The notes under the pieces: generated by a model
Databases searched by the model: none
What the model saw: the letters and a program-made list of their open reading frames with translations, nothing else
Told to the model about the DNA's origin: nothing
Part shown: positions 18,088 to 26,843 of the stretch, one piece after another
How the letters are laid out: each line of letters opens with the position of its first letter
How positions within the stretch are numbered: the stretch's first letter is position 1
Made by a program: the position numbers and the translations under genes
Source: Microbacterium pullorum
GTDB taxonomy: Bacteria > Actinomycetota > Actinomycetes > Actinomycetales > Microbacteriaceae
Direction of reading: 5' to 3'
NCBI RefSeq assembly: GCF_014836535.1
Contig: NZ_JACSQP010000008.1
Location: forward strand, 51,844 to 115,843
DNA length: 64,000 nt

Positions 18088-19862
18088 GACCGACGCAGGG
18101 TGTGACCTTCGGCGGCCGATACGAGCTGGACTCGCGAATCGCGATCGGCGGTATGGGCGAGGTGTGGGAGGCGACGGACCACGTCATCGGACGGACCGTC
18201 GCCATCAAGATCCTCAAAGACGAGTACATGGGGGACCCCGGGTTCCTCGAGCGCTTCCGGGCCGAGGCCCGGCACGCGGCGCTGGTGAACCATGAGGGCA
18301 TCGCCAGCGTGTTCGACTACGGCGAGGAGAACGGCAGCGCCTTCCTCGTCATGGAGCTGGTGCCCGGCGAGGCATTGTCGACGATCCTCGAGCGCGAGGG
18401 GTCCTTGTCGCCCGACAAGACCCTCGACATCGTGGCGCAGACCTCGCTCGCGCTGCAGGCCGCGCACGCTGCGGGGCTCGTACATCGCGACATCAAGCCC
18501 GGCAACCTCCTCATCACGCCCGACGGCCGGGTGAAGATCACCGACTTCGGCATCGCGCGCATCGCCGATCAGGTGCCGCTGACGGCCACCGGTCAGGTCA
18601 TGGGCACGGTGCAGTACCTCTCGCCCGAGCAGGCCTCGGGTCATGCGGCATCGCCGGCGACCGACGTCTATTCGCTCGGCATCGTGGCCTACGAGTGCCT
18701 CGCCGGCAAGCGGCCCTTCACCGGTGAATCGCAAGTCGCCATCGCGATGGCGCAGATCAACGAGCAGCCGCCACCGCTCCCGGCCAGCGTGCCGGTGCCG
18801 GTGCAGAACCTCGTCATGGCGATGATCGCCAAGAAGCCCGAGGACCGCCCCGCCACCGCATCGGCCGTGGCACGCGCCGCCACGGCGCTGCGTCGAGGCG
18901 ACCTCGCTGCCGCCGCCGCCGCGGTGCCGGCCATCGCCGGCGGTGCCGCCGGGCTCGATGATGTGACCCAGCTGCTCACGCCGGGGCTGTCGACGCAGGA
19001 TGCCACGCGCATCCTCCCCGCCACGACCGCGCTGGACCCCGCCGCAGCGGAAGGCGACGCAACGCCCGAGGGCGACAAGCCCAAGCGCAAGCGGAGCCCC
19101 TGGACGTGGCCACTCATCGCCCTCATCGTGCTGCTGCTGCTCGTGCTCGGCGGCACCGTATGGGCGATGCTGTCCGGCCAGGAGCCGGATCCCGCGCCGA
19201 CGAGCAGCAGCCCCACGCCCTCACGGCCGGCACCCAGCCCGACGGTGGAGGAACCGCAGAAGGTCGACGTCGACTCGCTCGGCCTCATCGACCTGCCGTG
19301 CGACGACGCGGCTGCGATCGTGCAGGAGGCAGGGCTGGTGGCCAACTGCGTCGCCGGCGACCCCGCTCCCAACGGCGACAGCGTGAACCTCGTGTACCGC
19401 GTCAACCCTCGCGGCAACGTCGATCCGGGTACGACGCTCGACCTCACCTTCTACGGCGACCAGGTCGCCCTGGAGACCCCCGGCGCCCCGACGCTGCCCA
19501 GCACCGTCGACGTCGACAGCACCGTGCAGGTCACCTGGCCGGGGTACTCGTGTCCCTCGGGTCAGGGCAGCGTCAGCGCCTACACGCTGTCGGCCACCAA
19601 CGCCGTCTTCCCCGCCACGGGGCAGTCGACGGCGTCGTTCGGCGGCGGGGAGCGCAGCGCGCAGCTGCAGGTCACGGGTGCCGCCGGCCAGCCGGTCATC
19701 GTCACCTACACCGTCACGTGCACGGGCGGCAGCGCCGGCCAGCGTGTGACGGGACCGTCGGGCGAGGCGTCGGCGCAGATCCAGGCCGTCGCCACCCCCA
19801 CCCCGGAGCCCACAGGCGGAGCGGACCCCGGCGACGAGCCCGAGACCGGCGCCGGGGGCTGA
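18084..19862 (+). CDS. pknA: Ser/Thr protein kinase PknA
   Basis: This 592-residue protein has an N-terminal Hanks-type kinase domain (residues about 13-275) with the glycine loop IAIGGMGEVW, K42, HRDIKPGN at 134-141 and DFG at 154-156. A linker leads to a membrane helix at about 340-362. Outside are one PASTA-like domain containing two cysteines (about 390-455) and an Ig-like domain. Mycobacterial PknA lacks such a large external part, so this kinase may sense cell-wall fragments. It phosphorylates division and wall-synthesis proteins. Assignment as PknA is by position before pknB. Confidence 0.92.
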   Translation: MRPTQGVTFGGRYELDSRIAIGGMGEVWEATDHVIGRTVAIKILKDEYMGDPGFLERFRAEARHAALVNHEGIASVFDYGEENGSAFLVMELVPGEALSTILEREGSLSPDKTLDIVAQTSLALQAAHAAGLVHRDIKPGNLLITPDGRVKITDFGIARIADQVPLTATGQVMGTVQYLSPEQASGHAASPATDVYSLGIVAYECLAGKRPFTGESQVAIAMAQINEQPPPLPASVPVPVQNLVMAMIAKKPEDRPATASAVARAATALRRGDLAAAAAAVPAIAGGAAGLDDVTQLLTPGLSTQDATRILPATTALDPAAAEGDATPEGDKPKRKRSPWTWPLIALIVLLLLVLGGTVWAMLSGQEPDPAPTSSSPTPSRPAPSPTVEEPQKVDVDSLGLIDLPCDDAAAIVQEAGLVANCVAGDPAPNGDSVNLVYRVNPRGNVDPGTTLDLTFYGDQVALETPGAPTLPSTVDVDSTVQVTWPGYSCPSGQGSVSAYTLSATNAVFPATGQSTASFGGGERSAQLQVTGAAGQPVIVTYTVTCTGGSAGQRVTGPSGEASAQIQAVATPTPEPTGGADPGDEPETGAGG

Positions 19863-19897
19863 CCGCGGGCACCGGGTTCACTCGGGTGCGGTCGACT

Positions 19898-19903
19898 AGG
19901 CTG
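19898..19903 (+). promoter_or_regulatory. Candidate internal -10 box before pknB
   Basis: TAGGCT lies in the 58-base gap between pknA and pknB, 17 bases before the GTG start. It could give pknB its own transcript in addition to the operon mRNA. The -35 region is weak. Confidence 0.35.
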
Positions 19904-19920
19904 GTCCTCTACTCAGGGGG

Positions 19921-21630
19921 GTGTCCGTGACGGCTGAGCCGCGCGTGCTTTCGGGCCGCTACCGCATCGATGAGACCATCGGGCGTGGCGGCATGGCCCG
20001 GGTCTATCGGGGTTACGATCTGACCCTCGGGCGACCGGTGGCCATCAAGGTGCTCAAGCGCGACCTCGCCGAGGACAGTGCCTTCCGCACGCGGTTCCGG
20101 CTCGAGGCGCAGGCGGCTTCCCGCATGTCGCATCCCACGATCGTGCGTGTCTACGACGCGGGCGAGGACTCCGAGACCGATCCCGACGGTTCGGTGCATC
20201 CGGTGCCCTACATCGTCATGGAACTCGTGCAGGGCTCGCTCCTGAAGGACCTCGTCGCCGAGGGTCCCCTGCCGGTCACCACCGCCGTGCGGTATGTCGA
20301 CGGCATCCTCGAAGCCCTCGAGTATTCGCACCGGGCCGGTGTCGTGCACCGGGACATCAAACCGGGCAACGTCATGATCACCGACGCCGGCCAGATCAAG
20401 GTGATGGACTTCGGCATCGCCCGCGCCGTCTCCGATTCGTCGTCGACCGTCGCCGACACCACCGCGATCCTCGGCACCGCGGCCTACTTCTCGCCCGAGC
20501 AGGCCAAGGGCGAGCCCGTCGACGCGCGCGCCGACGTGTACTCCACCGGCATCGTGCTCTACGAGTTGCTCACCGGCCGCCAGCCGTTCCGCGGCGAGAC
20601 GCCCGTCGCCGTCGCCTACCAGCACGTCAGCGAGACGCCGCTGCCGCCGAGCGAGGTCAACCCCGATGTGCCGCGTGCGCTGGATGCCGTCGTGCTTCGT
20701 GCGCTCGCCAAGGACCCGTTCCAGCGCTTCCAGGATGCCGCGGCGTTCCGGGAGGCCCTCGATGCCACCGTCGACGGCAAGACACCCTCCAAGCGTCAGG
20801 TCGGCGCACTCACCAACCAGCTGTACGGCCCCGACCCGCGCCAGGCGCAGGACACCGCCCGGTCGCTCCGACAGCTGAGCACCGACACCACCATGACCCG
20901 CACGCAGTCGGGTCCGCCGGTCGCGTGGATCTGGGCGGGCGTGGCCGTGCTGGCGGTGCTGCTGGTCTCCGTGCTCTTCTGGGTCGTCACGATCCAGCCG
21001 GGGTCGGGGGTCCCCAGCAACGCCCGCATCGTGCCCGACGCCGTCGACATGGCATACGACCGTGCCGAACAGCTGCTGGAGGACGAAGACCTCGAGCCCG
21101 ACCGCATCGACGAGCCCAGCGAGACAGTCGCGCCCGGCAACGTCATCCGCACCGTGCCCGCCGCCGGCACATCGGTCGCGATCGGCGAGAAGGTCAACGT
21201 CTACGTCTCCACCGGCGTCGAGACCGCGGTCGTGCCGACCCTCGTGGGGCTCGACCTCGGCGCAGCGGAGCAGGCGCTCACCGCCGTGGGGCTGCGGCTC
21301 GGCGCGGTGACCGAGCGCAACGACCCGGCGGCAGCCCAGGGCATCGTGCTCGGATCGGCCCAGACCGAGGGGGCGGAGATCCCGGTGGACACCGCGGTGA
21401 ACCTCGACGTCGCCACCGGTCAGGTGACTCTCGACGATGTGTCGGGCTACACCCTGGATGCCGCGACCCGCGAGCTCGAATCCGACGCGATGCAGCTGAC
21501 GGTGCTCACCAGCGAAGATCCCTCGTGCCCGGCCACGCCGGGTGGACCCACCGTGCAGTCGCAGTCACTCACCCCCGGTGACGTGCCCATCCACTCCACC
21601 ATCACCCTGTTCTACTGCACGGGCGAGTAG
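19921..21630 (+). CDS. pknB: Ser/Thr protein kinase PknB with PASTA domains
   Basis: This 569-residue protein has a Hanks-type kinase domain (about 14-280) with IGRGGMARVY, K43, HRDIKPGN at 143-150, DFG at 163-165 and a threonine-rich activation loop (about 171-184). A membrane helix at about 335-358 is followed by three PASTA repeats (about 370-434, 435-500, 501-569); most actinobacterial PknB proteins have four. PASTA domains bind muropeptides or lipid II, linking wall status to kinase activity. Its 3' end overlaps the convergent amidotransferase gene by 19 bases. Confidence 0.94.
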   Translation: MSVTAEPRVLSGRYRIDETIGRGGMARVYRGYDLTLGRPVAIKVLKRDLAEDSAFRTRFRLEAQAASRMSHPTIVRVYDAGEDSETDPDGSVHPVPYIVMELVQGSLLKDLVAEGPLPVTTAVRYVDGILEALEYSHRAGVVHRDIKPGNVMITDAGQIKVMDFGIARAVSDSSSTVADTTAILGTAAYFSPEQAKGEPVDARADVYSTGIVLYELLTGRQPFRGETPVAVAYQHVSETPLPPSEVNPDVPRALDAVVLRALAKDPFQRFQDAAAFREALDATVDGKTPSKRQVGALTNQLYGPDPRQAQDTARSLRQLSTDTTMTRTQSGPPVAWIWAGVAVLAVLLVSVLFWVVTIQPGSGVPSNARIVPDAVDMAYDRAEQLLEDEDLEPDRIDEPSETVAPGNVIRTVPAAGTSVAIGEKVNVYVSTGVETAVVPTLVGLDLGAAEQALTAVGLRLGAVTERNDPAAAQGIVLGSAQTEGAEIPVDTAVNLDVATGQVTLDDVSGYTLDAATRELESDAMQLTVLTSEDPSCPATPGGPTVQSQSLTPGDVPIHSTITLFYCTGE

Positions 21631-22268
21631 CCTGCGACGCCGCGGTGGGGGTGGAGGCGAGCCCCGACCGTCGCGGCGTCGGGCACGCCGACGCCGACGA
21701 GCCAGTTGCCGAGCAACCGGTAGCCGCCCTCGGTGAGTACGCTCTCGGGGTGGAACTGCACCCCCTCCAGTGGCAGCGTGCGGTGGGCGACGCCCATCAC
21801 GACACCGGTCGCGGTGCGCGAGGTGACGACGATCTCCGGAGGCAGCGTCGCCGCGACGACCGCGAGCGAGTGGTACCTGCCGGCGGTGAACGGATTCGGA
21901 AGGCCCGCGTACAGGGGGCCGCCGTCGTGATGGACGGCGCTGGTCATACCGTGCATCAGCTCGGGGGCATGCGTCACCGTCGCCCCGAACGCCTCCGCGA
22001 TCACCTGGTGCCCGAGACAGACCCCCAGCAGCGGCATCCGCACCGCCGCGGCCGCGCGCACGACGTCGAGCGAGGCCCCCGCACGGCCGGGTGCACCCGG
22101 CCCGGGTGAGATGAGCACGCCGTGGAATCCGGCGATCGCGGCGGGTGAGTCGTCGATCTCGTCGGCCTCGACGACGCATGCCTCTGCCCCCAGGTCGCCC
22201 AGGTAGCCCACGAGGGTGTGGACGAAGCTGTCGTGGTTGTCGACGACCAGCACGCGACGCCGCGTCAT
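21612..22268 (-). CDS. Class I glutamine amidotransferase (PabA/TrpG-like)
   Basis: This 218-residue protein is a glutaminase domain with the full catalytic triad: C84 in LLGVCLGHQ, H173 and E175 in GVQFHPES. Such subunits supply ammonia to anthranilate or aminodeoxychorismate synthase. The gene next to pknB in Mycobacterium is annotated trpG or pabA; no synthase partner is visible here, so the exact pathway is open. It overlaps the small membrane-protein gene upstream by four bases and is convergent with pknB. Confidence 0.88.
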   Translation of the reverse strand: MTRRRVLVVDNHDSFVHTLVGYLGDLGAEACVVEADEIDDSPAAIAGFHGVLISPGPGAPGRAGASLDVVRAAAAVRMPLLGVCLGHQVIAEAFGATVTHAPELMHGMTSAVHHDGGPLYAGLPNPFTAGRYHSLAVVAATLPPEIVVTSRTATGVVMGVAHRTLPLEGVQFHPESVLTEGGYRLLGNWLVGVGVPDAATVGARLHPHRGVAGYSPVQ

Positions 22269-22420
22269 CCGACGGTGACGTCCTCAGGGGCGACCATCGT
22301 GGAGACCCAGGGGAAGACGGCGAAGAACAGCCCGTAGAGCACGCCTGCGGCGAGCACGAGCAGGATGAGCACCCGCACCCACCAGGGACCCGGGAGCACC
22401 CGCCAGAGCGCTGCGTACAT
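22265..22420 (-). CDS. Small single-helix membrane protein
   Basis: This 51-residue protein has no recognised family. It has one strong membrane helix (VRVLILLVLAAGVLYGLFFAVFPWV) followed by a short tail. Its ATG overlaps the sortase stop codon (TGATG) and its stop overlaps the amidotransferase start, so it is a real member of a three-gene operon. Similar small proteins occur between the sortase and amidotransferase genes of related actinobacteria, which is known context rather than a function. Confidence 0.75.
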   Translation of the reverse strand: MYAALWRVLPGPWWVRVLILLVLAAGVLYGLFFAVFPWVSTMVAPEDVTVG

Positions 22421-23199
22421 CAGGCTTCTCCTGCCAGGGCGAGCGCGGCGGGTGCGCCCGCCGCGCGGGGGGTGAATGCGTCGAACACCGCGTAGGCGGC
22501 GATGCGCTCCGCGGTGGACCACATCGGGCTGCACGTCGTGAGGGTCAGGTAGCGCCCGTCGGGCGTCGACCCCACCCGCTGCGGCACCGGTTCGAGCACC
22601 GCCACCTCGTCGGGGCGCACGTACTCCAGGTTGCGGAAGCGATAGGTGTACCAGCCGTCGGCGGTCTCGATCACGATCGCGTCACCGACCTGCAGCGACG
22701 GCACGTTCTCGAACGCGGCGCCCTGGGTGTAGCGGTGCGCCGCGAGTGCGACGTTGCCCAGAGCGCCGGGCATGGCCGTGCCGGGGTAGTGGCCGATGCC
22801 GATGGGGTCGAGCACCCGGGACTTGCTGACGCCCTCGGCCACGGCGAACACCCAGCCCTCGCCGAACCGGGGGACGTGCAGGGTGGCGAAGATCTCGGAT
22901 TCCCCCACCTCGGGGGTGACGATCGGCTCCGTCGCGACGGGGTCATCGATGGCATCCGGCTCCGGCGTCGCGGCAGGCGCAGACTGCTCCGCCGCCCACT
23001 GCTCAGTGACCTCGTGTGCCTCCGCCTGACGCTGGCCGCCGATGATCACATCGCCGATCCACATCTGGTAGGCCACGTACAGCAGCACCACGACACCCAG
23101 GGTCACGAGCACCTCGCCGATCACTCCGAGCACACTCACCGGGCGCCGGTGGGAGACGCGCTGTCGACGCGTGGGAGGCGCGGTCGCGGCATCTGACAC
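22420..23199 (-). CDS. srtE: Class E sortase
   Basis: This 259-residue protein has a membrane helix (about residues 23-45), an acidic and proline-containing linker, and a sortase beta-barrel. The catalytic residues are H155 (LAAHRYT), C223 (TLTTC) and R232 (ERIAAY). Class E sortases of actinobacteria attach proteins bearing LAXTG-like signals to peptidoglycan on the cell surface. No substrate with a sorting signal was recognised in this window. The following genes overlap it and are probably co-transcribed. Confidence 0.9.
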   Translation of the reverse strand: MSDAATAPPTRRQRVSHRRPVSVLGVIGEVLVTLGVVVLLYVAYQMWIGDVIIGGQRQAEAHEVTEQWAAEQSAPAATPEPDAIDDPVATEPIVTPEVGESEIFATLHVPRFGEGWVFAVAEGVSKSRVLDPIGIGHYPGTAMPGALGNVALAAHRYTQGAAFENVPSLQVGDAIVIETADGWYTYRFRNLEYVRPDEVAVLEPVPQRVGSTPDGRYLTLTTCSPMWSTAERIAAYAVFDAFTPRAAGAPAALALAGEA

Positions 23200-23253
23200 G
23201 TGTGAATACTAACCGGCAGGGTGGAGACAGCGCGGGCCGCTAAACTGGCCCGC

Positions 23254-23493
23254 ATGGCACCTTCCGACAAGGGCGGCGACTCCGTCACTGAGCGCACCGA
23301 GGGCGACGCGACCCCCAATCCCGTGTGGTTCAAGCCGATCATGTTCGGACTGATGCTGCTCGGCCTGGTCTGGGTGCTCGTCTTCTACTTGAGCAACATG
23401 CAGTTCCCGATTCCCGGCATCGATGCCTGGAACCTCGTGATCGGCTTCGGCATCGCGTTCATCGGCTTCCTGATGACGACGCGCTGGCGCTGA
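23254..23493 (+). CDS. crgA: Cell division protein CrgA
   Basis: This 79-residue protein has a short hydrophilic N-terminus and two membrane helices (FGLMLLGLVWVLVFYLS and WNLVIGFGIAFIGFLM), the layout of CrgA, which recruits or regulates divisome proteins such as FtsZ, FtsI and PBPs in actinobacteria. The ATG at 23254 is preferred over an earlier in-frame start because a TAAACT -10 box (23241-23246) ends 7 bases before it. The position near pknB, ppiA and rhomboid genes matches mycobacterial order. Confidence 0.92.
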   Translation: MAPSDKGGDSVTERTEGDATPNPVWFKPIMFGLMLLGLVWVLVFYLSNMQFPIPGIDAWNLVIGFGIAFIGFLMTTRWR

Positions 23494-23529
23494 GCGCGCC
23501 CTCCACAACGCATCCCACACCTGTGAATT

Positions 23530-23575
23530 ACACCGGTGTGATTCATCCCCAGGCTGGGGATGAACCTGTGGATAA
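23530..23575. other. Palindromes and a perfect DnaA box between crgA and the rhomboid gene
   Basis: The 85-base gap holds a 10-bp palindrome ACACCGGTGT (23530-23539), an 8-bp hairpin ATCCCCAG/CTGGGGAT (23545-23561) that may end both converging genes, and TGTGGATAA (23567-23575), the complement of the perfect DnaA box TTATCCACA, 12.5 kb from oriC. Confidence 0.6.
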
Positions 23576-23578
23576 CTT

Positions 23579-24451
23579 TCAGCCGTAGACCACGACAGGC
23601 ACGACCAGCAGCGCGAGCAGCCCGGCCGCGACACCGATCAGCAGCCACATCTGGCGACGTTGCGCGCGGATCGCGCGGGTGCGCGCGAAGATGAATCCCA
23701 CGAGTGCACCCACGAGGCCCCCGCCGATGTGCGCCTGCCACGAGATGCCCGACCCCGGCAAGAACGTGATCACCAGGTTCAGCCCCAGCAGGATCGCGAT
23801 CGCGGTGACGTTGACGCCCAGGTGACGCCCGATCACGAACATCGCGCCCAGCAGGCCCCACACGGCTCCGGAGGCTCCCACCACCCACGTACCGGGGGCG
23901 AGCAGCGACACCAGCACCGAACCGCCGAGGGCGCTGAGCAGGTACAGCGCGAGGAAGCGGCCGCGGCCGAGCAAGGGCTCGAGGCTGCGGCCCAGCGCCC
24001 ACAGCGCCAGCATGTTCAGCACGAGATGCCAGAGGCTCGCGTGCACCAGCGTCACCGTCAGCAGCCGCCACGGCTGGAAGCCGATACCGGGGAACAGGAA
24101 CGCGCTGTTGAAGGCCAGGTAGGCGGTGACCGTGTCACCGATCCCGGGGATCAGGGTGAACAGATACGTCAGTGACGTGACGATCACGATCGCGTACGTC
24201 ACGAGGGGACGCGTGTCGGTGGCGCGCGCCCGCGCCGGCCCGCGACGCCGCGGCATCCGCGTGACCCGCCCCGCCTGCTGTTGCTGCTGCTGATCGCGCA
24301 GGCATTCGGGGCAGATCACTCCCACCGGCATCTGCGTCTGGCATTCCGGGCAGATGGTGCGCAAGCACCGCTGGCACAGCACGAAGCTCTGCCGGTCGGG
24401 GTGCCGGTAACAGTAGTTCTCCGGATTGGTGCGGAAGTCCGCGGACGTCAC
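23579..24451 (-). CDS. Rhomboid-family intramembrane serine protease
   Basis: This 290-residue protein has a cytoplasmic N-terminal zinc-finger-like region (cysteines and histidine at 14, 17, 26, 29, 34, 37, 47 and 50), a Q-rich linker, and a rhomboid domain of six to seven helices. The catalytic pair is S194 (GASGAVWG) and H241 (QAHIGGGLVGA). Rhomboid proteases cut membrane helices of target proteins. The substrate is unknown. The gene lies next to ppiA on the same strand. Confidence 0.9.
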   Translation of the reverse strand: MTSADFRTNPENYCYRHPDRQSFVLCQRCLRTICPECQTQMPVGVICPECLRDQQQQQQAGRVTRMPRRRGPARARATDTRPLVTYAIVIVTSLTYLFTLIPGIGDTVTAYLAFNSAFLFPGIGFQPWRLLTVTLVHASLWHLVLNMLALWALGRSLEPLLGRGRFLALYLLSALGGSVLVSLLAPGTWVVGASGAVWGLLGAMFVIGRHLGVNVTAIAILLGLNLVITFLPGSGISWQAHIGGGLVGALVGFIFARTRAIRAQRRQMWLLIGVAAGLLALLVVPVVVYG

Positions 24452-24461
24452 GAGCGTCCGG

Positions 24462-25019
24462 TCAGACCGCGGTGATGTCGATGGACGAGATCACGACGGG
24501 CTCGACCGGGCGGTCGCCCGCAGCGGTCGGGACCTTCGCGATCGCGTCGACGACGGCACGCGAGGCGTCGTCGGCGACCTCGCCGAAGATCGTGTGCTTG
24601 CCGTTGAGCCACGGGGTCGGGTCGGTGGTGATGAAGAACTGCGAGCCGTTCGTGCCCTCGGCCTTGCCGGTGATCGCGTTGCGACGGAGCCCTGCGTTGG
24701 CCATGGCCAGCAGGTAGGGCTTGCTGAAGGTCAGCTCGGGGTGGATCTCGTCGTCGAACGTGTAGCCGGGACCGCCCACGCCCTGACCGAGCGGGTCGCC
24801 GCCCTGGATCATGAAGCCGGGGATGATGCGGTGGAAGATGACGTCGGTGTAGAGGGGACCCTCGCCCGGCTTTCCGGTGGCGGGGTCGGTCCACGCGCCG
24901 GTGCCGTCGGCAAGGCCGACGAAGTTCTGCACCGTGCGGGGTGCGTGGTCTCCGAAGAGGTTGACGACGATGTCGCCGTGGTTGGTGTGCAGGGTCGCGA
25001 CAGCGGTGGGGAGTGCCAT
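24462..25019 (-). CDS. ppiA: Cyclophilin-type peptidyl-prolyl isomerase PpiA
   Basis: This 185-residue protein is a full cyclophilin domain with VIFHRIIPGFMIQGGD, NGSQFFITT and the W-L-N-G-K-H-T-I-F-G segment that binds the proline substrate. It speeds folding at X-Pro bonds in the cytoplasm; no signal peptide is present. The reading frame is open far upstream, but the ATG at 25019 begins the fold at the expected place. The order rhomboid-ppiA is the same as in mycobacteria. Confidence 0.94.
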   Translation of the reverse strand: MALPTAVATLHTNHGDIVVNLFGDHAPRTVQNFVGLADGTGAWTDPATGKPGEGPLYTDVIFHRIIPGFMIQGGDPLGQGVGGPGYTFDDEIHPELTFSKPYLLAMANAGLRRNAITGKAEGTNGSQFFITTDPTPWLNGKHTIFGEVADDASRAVVDAIAKVPTAAGDRPVEPVVISSIDITAV

Positions 25020-25122
25020 GCCTAACATTCTCGCAGAGTTATGCGCAACCACCCCTCCCGCCCGGTGACAGGTCTGGCAAGATAAGGAGAAACGTCCCCG
25101 AGCGATAAGGGAGGGCCACCTC

Positions 25123-25710
25123 GTGAGCCTCAGCCGCAAGCGCAAGAAGGAACTCCGCAAGCTCCAGAAGCAGGCGACCACTCTGTGGGAGAGCCAGCAG
25201 GTGCTGGTCGGTGAAGCGGCGACCGTCGCCAAGGAGGCGGGGCGTCAGCTCGGCAAGTACAACCGCGAGCACATCGTTCCGACGATCAACACGGCGTACG
25301 GTCAGTACGCCGCCCCCTACGTCGACAAGGCCTCGAGCGTCTCGCGCCACGTGATCAACGACAAGGTGGTTCCCGCCGCCGGTGCCGTCGTCGGTTCCGC
25401 GATGTCGGTGTGGGATGCCGCGAACGACACCCGCGCCCGCGTGGCCGCCGGTCGTGGTTTCGCCGCCCCCGACGTGGCGAAGTACTCCAAGAAGGCCGAC
25501 AAGTACGGCAAGGATGCGGCGAAGAAGATCGCCAAGAAGATCTCCGTCGCTGCCCCCGAGCCGAAGAAGCGCATGGGCGCCGGTGGCGTCATCGCCATCA
25601 TCCTCGGTGCCGCTGCCGCCCTCGGCGTCGTCTACGCCGCGTGGCAGACGCTGCGCGCCGATGACGAACTGTGGGTGGCCGACGACCCGCTGAGCGCACC
25701 CGACGCTTGA
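25123..25710 (+). CDS. Conserved hypothetical protein with one membrane helix
   Basis: This 195-residue protein has no recognised catalytic domain. It starts with a very basic helix (SLSRKRKKELRKLQKQATTLWE), continues as a lysine/alanine-rich, probably helical region, and ends with a membrane helix (AGGVIAIILGAAAALGVVYAAW) and a short acidic tail. Similar proteins occur at this place in Microbacteriaceae. A GGGAGGG ribosome-binding site precedes the GTG. Its stop overlaps the TTG start of the next gene. Confidence 0.75.
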   Translation: MSLSRKRKKELRKLQKQATTLWESQQVLVGEAATVAKEAGRQLGKYNREHIVPTINTAYGQYAAPYVDKASSVSRHVINDKVVPAAGAVVGSAMSVWDAANDTRARVAAGRGFAAPDVAKYSKKADKYGKDAAKKIAKKISVAAPEPKKRMGAGGVIAIILGAAAALGVVYAAWQTLRADDELWVADDPLSAPDA

Positions 25711-26207
25711 CGTCGCACACCGACGCGCTTTCTCGAGCCCGCGATGCCGCACAGGCACGCGGGCTCGAGGTGTCTTTCCGCGAGCGTCCCGCCGCCCGCA
25801 GTCTGGCCGAGGCCGCCGCGCTCCTGGGCCTGCAGCCCGCCGACATCGTGAAGACCCTCGTCGTCAAACGCAGCGACGACACGTACCTGTTCGCCCTCGT
25901 CCCGGGTGACCGCGCCATCTCGTGGCCGAAGCTGCGTGCCGTCGTCGGGGTGAACCGGCTGAAACTGCCGGACGCACAGCACGCCCTCGCCGCCACCGGC
26001 TACGAGCGCGGCACGATCGTGCCGATCGGCAGCACCACCGACTGGCCGGTGTTCGCCGACGAGCGCATCGTGGGCAAGCACATCGCGATGGGGGCCGGCG
26101 CCCACGGGTACAGCCTGTTCGTCGACGCCGACGCGCTCATCGCCGCCTACGACGCGACCGTGGCCGACATCTCGGTCGAAGCCCCCGCCCAGGACGCACC
26201 CGCGTAG
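25707..26207 (+). CDS. ybaK: YbaK/EbsC-type aminoacyl-tRNA deacylase
   Basis: This 166-residue protein matches the YbaK family, which hydrolyses mischarged tRNA such as Cys-tRNA(Pro). It shows VKTLVVKR with the conserved lysine, ALVPGDRAISWPKL, GTIVPIG and the final IAMGAGAHGYSLFVD strand. The TTG at 25707 overlaps the previous stop codon (TTGA) and is the only start that keeps the first helix; this coupling supports it, but the start remains uncertain. The next gene converges from the other strand with only one base between the two stop codons. Confidence 0.85.
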   Translation: MTSHTDALSRARDAAQARGLEVSFRERPAARSLAEAAALLGLQPADIVKTLVVKRSDDTYLFALVPGDRAISWPKLRAVVGVNRLKLPDAQHALAATGYERGTIVPIGSTTDWPVFADERIVGKHIAMGAGAHGYSLFVDADALIAAYDATVADISVEAPAQDAPA

Positions 26208-26208
26208 G

Positions 26209-26631
26209 TCAGGCCAGCTTCGCCATCTTGAGTGCGATGTCGACGAGCTTCACCCGCTGCAGCAGCCACACCCCCGGCAGGGGGAACCACTCCGCCCGAT
26301 CGGTGGAGCCGTCCACCTCGTCGCGCAGCCGCCCCCCGGTGATGCGGGCGGAGTACACGATGCGCAGCGTGTGCAGCGGCCCCTCGCCCTCGGTCACGCG
26401 CTGAGTGGCCGGGATCACCCGGGAATGGATGCCGAGCAGCTCCCCGACCGCGACGCGGTAGCCCGTCTCCTCCCGCACCTCGCGTCGCACGGCGTGCTCC
26501 GGGTCCTCACCGTCTTCCAGGCCGCCGCCGGGCATCGTCCAGCCCGTCCGTCCGTTCTGATTCCAGTGCGCCAGCAGCACCCGCTCGTCGGCGTCTGTGA
26601 TGACGGCGTAGGCCGCGACCCGCATCTGCAT
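26209..26631 (-). CDS. Nudix hydrolase
   Basis: This 140-residue protein contains a complete Nudix box, beginning at GGGLEDGEDPEHAVRREVRE and ending EETGY. Nudix enzymes cleave nucleoside diphosphate derivatives, often for cleaning oxidised nucleotides; the substrate is unknown. The ATG at 26631 was chosen because a minus-strand -10 box TAGAGT (26639-26644) ends 7 bases before it. It stands between ybaK and the methyltransferase gene and is transcribed away from the latter. Confidence 0.87.
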   Translation of the reverse strand: MQMRVAAYAVITDADERVLLAHWNQNGRTGWTMPGGGLEDGEDPEHAVRREVREETGYRVAVGELLGIHSRVIPATQRVTEGEGPLHTLRIVYSARITGGRLRDEVDGSTDRAEWFPLPGVWLLQRVKLVDIALKMAKLA

Positions 26632-26806
26632 GGGTGCGACTCTAGCGAGCACCGGCGACACCGCAGCGCACCGGCATCCGTTCACCACAGCTTCGGGGAA
26701 AGCCACGGTTTCGGAGGCGATGGCGCACACGGCCCCGAAACACTGCAGATCACCGAAGATGTGGCGGGCGGATGCCGGGCCGAACGGCGGGCGCCGGCGA
26801 ACGGCC

Positions 26807-26837
26807 TTGACCTTGACGCTGCGTCAACCCACACGCT
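26807..26837 (+). promoter_or_regulatory. MerR-type promoter of the TsnR-like gene
   Basis: A -35 box TTGACC (26807-26812) and a -10-like CACGCT (26832-26837) are separated by 19 bases, longer than the standard 17. The spacer contains the perfect dyad TTGACGCTGCGTCAA (26813-26827). A long spacer with a central dyad is the hallmark of promoters activated by MerR-family regulators. The -10 ends 6 bases before the GTG start. No merR-like gene is present in the window. Confidence 0.6.
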
Positions 26838-26843
26838 GGTGCG

